A stretch of DNA of 8,188 nucleotides from 2-02-FULL-66-22 sp964576535 (lineage in GTDB: Bacteria; Methylomirabilota; Methylomirabilia; Methylomirabilales; 2-02-FULL-66-22), in NCBI GenBank assembly GCA_964576535.1, contig CAZNWB010000131.1, positions 1 to 8,188 of the forward strand, in the 5' to 3' direction. Under the pieces are notes generated by a model, which was not told the DNA's origin, ran no database searches, and saw only the letters and a program-made list of their open reading frames with translations. Position 1 is the stretch's first letter, and each line of letters opens with the position of its first letter. The position numbers were made by a program, and so were the translations under genes. Of this stretch, positions 1 through 6,611 are shown one piece after another.

Positions 1-21
1 GTCATTCGTCATTGGTCATTC
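1..21. repeat. Three tandem 7-bp units (GTCATTN), left edge of window
   Basis: Three exact-period units GTCATTC, GTCATTG, GTCATTC sit directly after the stop codon of the RDD gene (TAA at 22-24 on the minus strand). The array may continue to the left of the window. It belongs to the same family as the GGTCATT arrays at 1894-1985. No coding role is visible. Confidence 0.8.
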
Positions 22-861
22 TTACCGAAAGGCCTGGGTGGCGTGCACTTCCTGGTCCAGCCACTCCAGGAATCCGTCGGAACTCATGTCCGCCGGCTGG
101 GAAACGTTCAGGCGCTGCGTGAGTGAGGTGGCGATCTTCTCCGCCATTGCCGATCGCACCGGGGCGTCCAGCTCGTGGCGGCGCCGCAGGTACGCCTGGA
201 GGGTGGTCACCTCCTCCTGGGTGAGCTGCCGCACCCTCGGACGGGCCTCGGGCACCGGCGCTTGCGCCGGAGGCCGCAGGCGCGGCGCTGCCTTCGGCCT
301 GGACTGCCGTCGTTCCACGATGACCACCGTACCCGCGGCGAAGTCCCCCAGGCGCTTGAACCGGGCGTTCAACATCCCCACCACGAAGCCGATCGCGTGC
401 AGGGGGTACGGCTGGGAATCGAGCACGCTGCGCAGCAGGTTCCGGATGGCCGCCTCGGCGAACCCGATGGGCCGGCCGTTCTCCCGGATGACCCGGATCC
501 TCTGGCGGCGCTTGCCCGGTGTCTGCCCCGCCCACACCGTCTCGAAGAAGGTGAAGTATCCCCACTGCAGGACGAAGAACAGCAAGAGGAAACCCGCGAA
601 GAGCCAGAGGCCGACGCTCGCCTCCGCCTTCTTCCCGAACACATCGCCCACGGACCACTTGGTCACCCACAGGAGGCCGCCCAGCACCAGCACGATCCCC
701 AGGACCAGCAACCACTGGATGGCCAGGTCCACCAGCAGGGCCAGGAACCGGTTTCCGGCCCCGGCCAGCAGAAAATTCAGCTGGACGTGCTCCGGGGTGC
801 GGACCGCCATCCGCTCGTCGCTGCTCACCGCCCGCCCCTGCCGGGGATCAGTCGTCGTCAT
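22..861 (-). CDS. RDD family membrane protein with cytoplasmic C-terminal extension
   Basis: A 279-residue integral membrane protein of the RDD family (Pfam RDD). The family is named for conserved Arg/Asp residues; its general biochemical role is unclear, though some members are linked to ion exchange. Visible signatures: Arg38 and Asp45 in and near the first membrane segment (about 38-66), a second hydrophobic segment at about 83-108, the GQTPGKR loop at 112-118, a weaker hydrophobic stretch at 151-165, and KRLGDFAAGTVV with Asp173. After residue 185 comes a Pro/Arg-rich linker and then a charged region (about 213-279) that looks helical and soluble, and is unusual for the family. The ATG at 861 has a good ribosome site (AAAGGA, 8 nt upstream). 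The Met at residue 18 lies just before the conserved start of the domain and is a less likely alternative start. The gene diverges from the SpoIIM-like gene, 71 bp away. RDD and SpoIIM-like genes recur beside moxR/DUF58 clusters, so a shared membrane function is inferred. Confidence 0.93.
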   Translation of the reverse strand: MTTTDPRQGRAVSSDERMAVRTPEHVQLNFLLAGAGNRFLALLVDLAIQWLLVLGIVLVLGGLLWVTKWSVGDVFGKKAEASVGLWLFAGFLLLFFVLQWGYFTFFETVWAGQTPGKRRQRIRVIRENGRPIGFAEAAIRNLLRSVLDSQPYPLHAIGFVVGMLNARFKRLGDFAAGTVVIVERRQSRPKAAPRLRPPAQAPVPEARPRVRQLTQEEVTTLQAYLRRRHELDAPVRSAMAEKIATSLTQRLNVSQPADMSSDGFLEWLDQEVHATQAFR

Positions 862-869
862 TGATCACA

Positions 870-875
870 TCCTTT
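870..875 (-). promoter_or_regulatory. Ribosome binding site of the RDD gene
   Basis: Minus-strand AAAGGA lies 8 nt before the ATG at 861. It supports the long start over the internal Met at residue 18. Confidence 0.6.
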
Positions 876-932
876 GGAAGCGACCGCAGATGAAATCCCC
901 GAACGCCTCAAATCGGTTGAGCCTGTGAGCTC

Positions 933-1922
933 ATGGACCTGACACAGTTCGTCCAGGAGCGCCAGTCCGATTGGGAACGCCTCGACCAGCTCTTGAGGCA
1001 GGCCGGGCGGGCCCTGGGCCGCCTGGGCAAGGTTGACCTGCGCGAGCTGGGCGCGCTCTATCGCCAGGCATCCTCCGACCTCGCCCGGGCCCAGGCCGCC
1101 CACGCCGACGCCGAACTGCTCGAATACCTCAACCATCTGGTGGTTCGCGCCCATGGGGTGATCTACCGCCCGGAGCAGGCGCGCCTGAGAAGCTTGGGGG
1201 CCTTCTTCGCGCGCGAGTTCCCGGCGCTCGTCCGGCAGGAGTGGCGTCCCATCCTCCTGGCCCTGCTGCTTGACGTACTTCCCGCCCTCTGGTGCGTGCT
1301 GATGGCCAACCTCGACCCGGCCTTCATCGAGGCCGTGTCCCCTCCCGGAATGCGGGAGCGGCTGGACAAGGGCGAGCTGTGGGTGTACCGGATCAACCCC
1401 GTCAGGCCCATGGCCTCCAGCTTCATCATGACCAACAACATCGCGGTGACCTTCACCTTCTTTGCCCTCGGCATCGCCTTCGGCGCCGGCACCCTCTGGG
1501 GGCTGGTCTACAATGGCATCCACTTCGGCACCATCGCGGTGATCGTCAACCAGACCCGGATGGCGCGCGAGTTCTGGGCCTTCGTCGTCCCCCACGGGGT
1601 CCTGGAGATTCCCGCCATCTACATCGGGGGCGGCGCCGGCCTCATCCTGGGCGGGGCACTGCTCTTCCCCGGCGATCTCACGCGAACGGACGCGCTGGTC
1701 GTGCGGGGCCGTGTGGCCGTGAAACTGGTCCTGGGGTGCGTTCCCATCCTGATCATCGCCGGGATCATCGAGGCCTTCTTCTCGCCCTTGCCCCCGAGCA
1801 GCATGCCCGTCGAGACCAAGTTCCTGGTCGGCGTCGCCCTCTTCGGCCTGCTCCTGCTCTACCTCCTGCGGGGCGGCAGCGCGCCCAAGGTGCAAATGAC
1901 CCAAATGACCAATGTCCAATGA
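933..1922 (+). CDS. SpoIIM-like (stage II sporulation protein M family) membrane protein
   Basis: A 329-residue multipass protein of the SpoIIM/DUF95 family. In Bacillus, SpoIIM is part of the engulfment peptidoglycan machinery, but this longer form is common in non-spore-formers next to moxR/DUF58 genes, so sporulation should not be inferred. Residues 1-104 are a soluble, helical, charged N-terminal region. Hydrophobic segments follow at about 105-126, 168-190, 198-206, 222-244, 263-283 and 296-312. Conserved-looking motifs are the TNNI start of the second segment (168-171), VYNGIHFG (192-199), and the PHGVLEIPA block (220-228) with its Glu, typical of the family. The ATG at 933 gives the usual MDL-F-ER start with WERL at 14-17; the ribosome site is weak. 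It is the only plus-strand gene in the cluster, facing the DUF58 gene. The last residues (about 320-329) are encoded by the 7-bp repeat array, so the native C-terminus has probably been replaced or extended. Confidence 0.92.
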   Translation: MDLTQFVQERQSDWERLDQLLRQAGRALGRLGKVDLRELGALYRQASSDLARAQAAHADAELLEYLNHLVVRAHGVIYRPEQARLRSLGAFFAREFPALVRQEWRPILLALLLDVLPALWCVLMANLDPAFIEAVSPPGMRERLDKGELWVYRINPVRPMASSFIMTNNIAVTFTFFALGIAFGAGTLWGLVYNGIHFGTIAVIVNQTRMAREFWAFVVPHGVLEIPAIYIGGGAGLILGGALLFPGDLTRTDALVVRGRVAVKLVLGCVPILIIAGIIEAFFSPLPPSSMPVETKFLVGVALFGLLLLYLLRGGSAPKVQMTQMTNVQ

Positions 1923-1936
1923 ACCAATGACCAATG
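1894..1936. repeat. Left arm of mirrored 7-bp repeat array (AATGACC units)
   Basis: About six degenerate AATGACC-type units, some spaced 8 bp apart. The array begins inside the end of the SpoIIM-like coding region and runs past its stop (TGA at 1920-1922). It is the inverted complement of the GGTCATT units at 1950-1985. Confidence 0.8.
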
Positions 1937-1955
1937 CGTTCTGAGAACTCATTGG
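1931..1955. terminator. Strong hairpin between convergent genes, possible bidirectional terminator
   Basis: CCAATG-c-GTTCT, a central G, then AGAAC-t-CATTGG forms an almost perfect stem: 11 pairs with one mismatch. The inner GTTCTGAGAAC (1938-1948) is an exact palindrome around one base. It lies 8 bp after the SpoIIM-like stop and 31 bp beyond the DUF58 stop, so it could end transcription from both sides. No run of T follows on either strand, so it is not a textbook intrinsic terminator. Confidence 0.5.
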
Positions 1956-1985
1956 GATTTGGTCATTGGTCATTTGTCATTGGTC
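1950..1985. repeat. Right arm of mirrored 7-bp repeat array (GGTCATT units)
   Basis: Units GGTCATT, GGTCATT, TGTCATT and a partial GGTC run at exact 7-bp period from 1961, preceded by a diverged CATTGGGATTT stretch. The array ends one base before the TAA of the DUF58 gene (1987-1989). It is the reverse complement of the left arm at 1894-1936 and of the same family as the array at 1-21. Confidence 0.8.
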
Positions 1986-1986
1986 T

Positions 1987-3309
1987 TTAAAGCATCCCCC
2001 GCCTCTTAACTTCCAGGTACCGGTTCACGACGGCGATGTTCAGCCCGTCCGGCGGCACGTCCAGGGCCAGGCCCCCGCGCGCCGTGATGCCCTTGAGGGC
2101 CTCGGCACGATCCTCCAGGAGGTCCCGCGCCACCGCCTGCCGGTACACGGTGCCCACCGCGGCGGGGGCTTCCCGGGCATACCGCTCCAGCGCGGGGTCC
2201 GCGATGGCGGTCAGCAACACCAGGTGGTGCGGCATGAGAGCCGCCGCGTGCCGCAGCAGCCGGGCCGAGGCGCGGGCATCGACCAGATCGGTGAACACCA
2301 GGATGAGGGCGCGCTGGAGTCGTCGCGTCGCCAGGTAGCGGAAGGCGGCGCCGTAATCCGGCTCGATGAGGCTCGGCTGGATCCGGTAGAGCGCCTCCAA
2401 CACGCGTCCGATCTGCTGCCGGCCGGCCCGCGGTGGCAGGTAGGCCAGCACCTCCTCGGCGAAGACGAGCAGGCCCACCTTGTCGCCGTGGGTGATGGCC
2501 GCGTGGGTCACGAGCAGGGCGGCGTTCACCGCGCAGTCCAGCTTGGTGAGGCTCCCCACCGTGGCCGTCATCATCCGGCCGGCGTCCAGCATCAGCAAGA
2601 CGTTCTGATGCCGTTCCGCCTCGTACTCCCGCACGATGGGCTTGCGCCGGCGGGCCGTGGCCTTCCAGTCGATGTGGCGGGTGTCGTCCCCCTGGACGTA
2701 ATCCCGCAGGGATTCGAAGCTGCGCCCCTCGCCCCGCCGTCGCAGGGAGTGCAAGCCGGTCCGGAGAAGGTGCGACCGGCGCCCCAGCAGCTCCATCCGC
2801 GCGGCGAGCCGAAAGTTGGGATACACCTGCACGGCCGTCGCGTGCGGGAGCCGCCACTGGCTTCGGACGAGGCCCAGGGGGCCGGCGACGCGGGCGGTCA
2901 GGCCAGCGAAGGTGTAGTCGCCCCGCGCCGCTGGCGTGACCCAGTAGGTGCCCCGGGCGCGGCCCCGGGCCGGAAGGGAGAGGGTGAGGAGCCGACCTTC
3001 AGACGAGAAGGCGAGAGGCGGCTCATCCCGCACCTCCAGCCTCAGGTCGCTCGGCGCCGAACTCTGCGCAAGAATGGTGACCGGCTCGCGCTCGCCGATG
3101 GCCAGGCGCGGCCCCACGCGCCGCTCCAGCGTGATTCGCCCGGCTCCCGACGCTCGCCGGAAATCTACCAGCGTGAGCAGCAGCAGCCCCACGTCGAAGG
3201 CGCCCACGCCCCAGCGCACCTCTGGCACTTGGGCCACCAGGGCCAAGGGGAGCATCCCCAGGGCAAACATGAACACCAGCCGAGGGGTGGGAATCAGTCT
3301 GGTCTGCAT
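1987..3309 (-). CDS. DUF58 domain protein (VWA-like partner of MoxR)
   Basis: A 440-residue protein of the DUF58 family, whose genes nearly always accompany moxR and which carry a von Willebrand factor A-like fold. Hydrophobic segments at about 10-27 and 36-49 anchor the N-terminus in the membrane. A beta-rich region (about 55-165) follows, then the family hallmark at 192-221: SFESLRDYVQGDD followed by TRHIDWKATARR. The VWA-like part is at about 235-370. Its metal site is degenerate: the usual DxSxS is DAGRM at 242-246, while the second acidic position is kept in FTDL (339-342). Metal binding is therefore doubtful, although I recall this 'DAGR' form from other DUF58 proteins. The start at 3309 has only a weak ribosome site because the leader is made of the AGCNNTC repeat array; Met14 and Met19 are possible but would cut into the first membrane segment. 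It is last in the operon, 121 bp after moxR. Confidence 0.93.
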   Translation of the reverse strand: MQTRLIPTPRLVFMFALGMLPLALVAQVPEVRWGVGAFDVGLLLLTLVDFRRASGAGRITLERRVGPRLAIGEREPVTILAQSSAPSDLRLEVRDEPPLAFSSEGRLLTLSLPARGRARGTYWVTPAARGDYTFAGLTARVAGPLGLVRSQWRLPHATAVQVYPNFRLAARMELLGRRSHLLRTGLHSLRRRGEGRSFESLRDYVQGDDTRHIDWKATARRRKPIVREYEAERHQNVLLMLDAGRMMTATVGSLTKLDCAVNAALLVTHAAITHGDKVGLLVFAEEVLAYLPPRAGRQQIGRVLEALYRIQPSLIEPDYGAAFRYLATRRLQRALILVFTDLVDARASARLLRHAAALMPHHLVLLTAIADPALERYAREAPAAVGTVYRQAVARDLLEDRAEALKGITARGGLALDVPPDGLNIAVVNRYLEVKRRGML

Positions 3310-3316
3310 TTGAACC

Positions 3317-3347
3317 AGCTTTCAGCCGTCAGCAGTCAGCTTTCAGC
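3317..3347. repeat. Left arm of second mirrored 7-bp repeat (AGCNNTC units)
   Basis: Four exact-period units AGCTTTC, AGCCGTC, AGCAGTC, AGCTTTC and a closing AGC. The array lies 7 bp upstream of the DUF58 gene start. It matches the reverse complement of the right arm (3393-3423) at 25 of 31 positions by my alignment. Confidence 0.85.
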
Positions 3348-3365
3348 GTGGGCCAAGAGTGTCTG

Positions 3366-3389
3366 GGACCCGTCTCTGCTTCCGGGTTC
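3366..3389. other. Small inverted repeat in the spacer of the second array
   Basis: GGACCCG (3366-3372) can pair with CGGGTTC (3383-3389), with one G-T wobble, across a 10-nt loop. It is nested inside the larger mirrored repeat arms, so the whole 3317-3423 interval could fold as one long structure in the moxR-DUF58 transcript. Confidence 0.45.
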
Positions 3390-3392
3390 AGG

Positions 3393-3423
3393 GCTGAAGG
3401 CTGATCGCTGATGGCTGATGGCT
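3393..3423. repeat. Right arm of second mirrored 7-bp repeat (GCTGANN units)
   Basis: Units GCTGAAG, GCTGATC, GCTGATG, GCTGATG and a closing GCT, all at 7-bp period. This is the inverted complement of 3317-3347. It lies 7 bp beyond the moxR stop (TAA at 3431-3433). Confidence 0.85.
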
Positions 3424-3430
3424 CGGGCCG

Positions 3431-4384
<954 letters not shown>

Positions 4385-4387
4385 CGT

Positions 4388-4393
4388 CCCTCC
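4388..4393 (-). promoter_or_regulatory. Ribosome binding site of moxR
   Basis: Minus-strand GGAGGG lies 3 nt before the ATG at 4384, inside the 15-bp gap after the DUF4350 stop (TAG at 4400-4402). Confidence 0.7.
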
Positions 4394-4399
4394 GCGGTT

Positions 4400-5608
4400 C
4401 TACCGTGATCTCCCCCCGCCGTCCCGGGATGGCCCAAAGATGCGATGGCGCACCCGCGCCTCGAGCTGGTGCACCGCCTGCGCATACTTCAGCAGCGCTT
4501 CATCCGATCCCGCCATCCCGGGCCCGGGGTCAAGGCACGCCTTCACCCGCTCCGCCCGCACCCCGAACCGGCGGGCCGCCCGGGCACCGAGTTTGGCGGA
4601 CTGCTCGCCGGGCCGCGCACCCAGGACCTCCGTCAGAGTTCGCCGGAAGGACTTGGCCAGCGTGTCCCCCGCCAGCCGGCGAGCCCCGGCACGCCGGTAC
4701 AGATCCCCCAGCGCGCCGACGTATTCCAGGCTCGAGGTCCGCGCCTCCTCGCCGGCCGGGATAGGCGGACCGAACCGCGTACCCCGCGCCAGCATGAAGG
4801 CCAGGAAGGCCAGCGCTACCTGCGCCAGCATCCAGGGCACCGCGGTTGTCTTGAGGTATCGGAGGAAGGTGCTTTCGTGACCATGCCCGTGATGGAATTC
4901 GTCCACCAAGACCACGCCGCGCTCCACGTGGTCCCGCGTGATGTTCAGCGCCAGGCGGGCGTGGCCCGCGACCTCGAGTCTCGCGTTGCTGAAGATGCCC
5001 GGATCGGTGAGGGCGATGATGGATCCCTTGCCCAACCGTTGGATTGCCAGGACGTCCCCGGCGCGATCGGCGAAAAGGGGCGCCCAGCCTTCCGGACGCT
5101 GGCGCTGGAATCGCACCCGCCCCGTCGGCTGAATCGTCTGGACACCCGTCGCGTAGGGCGAGGGGAATGCCGGCCGGAGCGCTCCGGCCCTATCCCCGAT
5201 CCGCGGCTGCAGGCCGAACCGCAGGACCGGCGCACCTGCCCACACGCCGGGCACCGGTCCACCGACCGTATCATCGGCGAGCAGGAGAACCCCACCCCCG
5301 CGAATCCATTCCTCCAGGGCCTTCAGTTCTCGTTCCTCGATGGGAATGCCCGGCCCCAGCACCAGCAGCACCGTCGCTTGGGCGGGAAGGTTGGTCAGCG
5401 GCCGCTCCCACCGGCGCACCGGCAGGCCCAACTCCTGGAGCCAGAGGTAGAGGCCCTTGGTTCCGCTCCCCTTCGCGTTGTACGTGGACGGATCCGGCCG
5501 CGCTTCCCGGGCGTCTTCCGCGTCCCGATCCCCGAGGAGGGCCGACACCCCCGCCATCACGATGACCAGGGCCGCCAGGACGATCCAATCCCGCCGAGAG
5601 CCCTTCAT
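4400..5608 (-). CDS. DUF4350 domain membrane protein
   Basis: A 402-residue protein of the DUF4350 type, a recurrent neighbour of moxR/DUF58/DUF4129 genes with no assigned biochemical function. Residues 8-25 form an N-terminal membrane anchor. The following region has the family pattern GTKGLYLWLQELGLPVRRW (49-67), then VLLVLGPG (80-87) and GGGVLLLADD (104-113), which resemble the alternating strands of a glutamine-amidotransferase-like or Rossmann-like fold without an evident catalytic Cys. VLVDEFHHGHGHE (233-245) is acidic and His-rich. A second membrane segment lies at about 257-275, then RFGPPIP (278-284) and EYVGALGDLYRRAGA (295-309), which lead into a charged helical C-terminal region. 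The ATG at 5608 is chosen because it overlaps the stop of the DUF4129 gene (ATGA, 5605-5608) and has GGGGG 6 nt upstream; an ATG 27 bp further up (5635) would deepen the overlap and adds residues that look non-native. The inferred topology places the large first domain outside the cytoplasm. Confidence 0.88.
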   Translation of the reverse strand: MKGSRRDWIVLAALVIVMAGVSALLGDRDAEDAREARPDPSTYNAKGSGTKGLYLWLQELGLPVRRWERPLTNLPAQATVLLVLGPGIPIEERELKALEEWIRGGGVLLLADDTVGGPVPGVWAGAPVLRFGLQPRIGDRAGALRPAFPSPYATGVQTIQPTGRVRFQRQRPEGWAPLFADRAGDVLAIQRLGKGSIIALTDPGIFSNARLEVAGHARLALNITRDHVERGVVLVDEFHHGHGHESTFLRYLKTTAVPWMLAQVALAFLAFMLARGTRFGPPIPAGEEARTSSLEYVGALGDLYRRAGARRLAGDTLAKSFRRTLTEVLGARPGEQSAKLGARAARRFGVRAERVKACLDPGPGMAGSDEALLKYAQAVHQLEARVRHRIFGPSRDGGGRSR

Positions 5609-6582
5609 GCCTGTCCCCCGGCCAGGCGCTGGCACTCGGCCCGGAACAGCGCGAATTCCTCCGACGCCACCGGGTGGAAGCCGTACCAGACAAGCTCAAA
5701 CTGGCGGGACAACCGCTCGAAGGCTGCACGCACCCGGGCGTCGGCTTTGAGTCGAGCCAGATGCTCGCGGTTTGTGAGCGCAGGGTCGTAGTCGAGACGA
5801 CCGGCCCGGTGCAGGCCGAGGAGCATCCACCGGTAGATGGCCTGCGCGGCGCCGCGGAGGTCGCCGGCGCGGGTACGGGCATCGGCCAACGCCAAGAGGC
5901 TCTCGGGCGTCTCGACGCTTGCCGGTGCGGTGCGCGCCTGCGGCCGCAGAGAGCGGCGATCCCGCCTGAATAGCGGAAGGGCGGCGCGGACCAGGAAAAT
6001 CAGCACGACGAGCAGCGTCGCGCCTGCCAGGACATACAGGATCCCGCCGAGGGCGCGACCGACTGTCTGTGTCGTGCCGCGGGGGAACAGGAAGCCCAAC
6101 TTCTCCCGCAGCCACTGCATCAGGCGGGCACGCCAGTCCTCTGCCGGCTGGCGCTTCTTGAATTCCGCGCGACCGAGCACCTGCGAGAGCTTCTCCCGCC
6201 AATCGGTGAGCGGCCGGGTGTTGGCGGCGACTGCCGTCGGCGTCATCTCGGCGCGGACGGCGACCAGGCGGTCACGCAGGCGATCCAGCGATTCGCGCCG
6301 GGCATTCCCTTCCGCGGGAACGCTCTGCCACTCCGCCCGCAGGCTCGTGTGATCCACCTGCATCGTTCCACCGGGTCCGGTCGCCTCCTCGATCTCCGGG
6401 AACAGTGCGCCGGGGTCGCCCAGCGGCTCCCCCCGGTCGCTGGCCGCCTCCACCTGGCGGATCGCCTCGTCGAGCCGCCCGGTCAGGTCCCCGGGCGTTT
6501 CAGCCCGGACCGGGAGATGGACGCTCAGCATCGCGGCAACAAGAATCCACCCGATTCGAGGGAAAGTTCGAGGGAACAGCAT
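5605..6582 (-). CDS. DUF4129 domain protein with signal peptide
   Basis: With the ATG at 6582 the protein has 325 residues. It starts with a clear signal peptide (hydrophobic core about 10-23, likely cut after PVRA at 27). A charged, helical extracytoplasmic region follows to about 170, then one membrane segment (about 177-203). The C-terminal DUF4129 domain is cytoplasmic (about 225-325): ALADARTRAGDLRGAAQAIY (231-250), the LTNREHLARL stretch (269-278) and FELVWYGF (295-302). DUF4129 genes are regular members of moxR/DUF58 clusters; their function is unknown. A GTG at 6615 overlapping the preceding stop as GTGA, with GGGGAAG just upstream, is a real alternative start and would add 11 residues to the signal peptide n-region. 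An ATG at 6693 is unlikely because it lies deep in the preceding gene. The stop overlaps the DUF4350 start, so the two are probably translationally coupled. Confidence 0.87.
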   Translation of the reverse strand: MLFPRTFPRIGWILVAAMLSVHLPVRAETPGDLTGRLDEAIRQVEAASDRGEPLGDPGALFPEIEEATGPGGTMQVDHTSLRAEWQSVPAEGNARRESLDRLRDRLVAVRAEMTPTAVAANTRPLTDWREKLSQVLGRAEFKKRQPAEDWRARLMQWLREKLGFLFPRGTTQTVGRALGGILYVLAGATLLVVLIFLVRAALPLFRRDRRSLRPQARTAPASVETPESLLALADARTRAGDLRGAAQAIYRWMLLGLHRAGRLDYDPALTNREHLARLKADARVRAAFERLSRQFELVWYGFHPVASEEFALFRAECQRLAGGQA

Positions 6583-6611
6583 GATCCGGGCGGCGCCCTT
6601 CCAGGCGCAAG

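Noticed and set aside
862..932. Divergent promoters between the RDD and SpoIIM-like genes
   Set aside because: A minus-strand TTGAGG with 17-bp spacing to TGCGGT can be found, but the -10 match is poor, and nothing convincing reads toward the SpoIIM-like gene. Both genes probably have a promoter here, but I cannot place it.
933..1922. Evidence for sporulation
   Set aside because: SpoIIM-like proteins next to moxR/DUF58 genes are widespread in non-spore-formers, and no other sporulation gene is present.
858..1973. Minus-strand open frame opposite the SpoIIM-like gene
   Set aside because: Its composition (Gly/Asp/Glu/His/Gln-rich) is typical of antisense reading of a GC-rich gene, while the plus strand gives a membrane protein with clear family motifs.
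1966..3411. Long plus-strand open frame (481 residues) opposite the DUF58 gene
   Set aside because: It is a shadow of high GC3 on the other strand: the sequence is low-complexity, rich in Arg/Pro/Gly/His, has no domain pattern and reads straight through the repeat arms. Similar antisense frames at 3524-4408 and 4445-5791 were rejected for the same reason.
3317..3423. CRISPR-like array
   Set aside because: Units are only 7 bp with no unique spacers between them, arms are inverted, and there are no cas genes. The same applies to 1894-1985.
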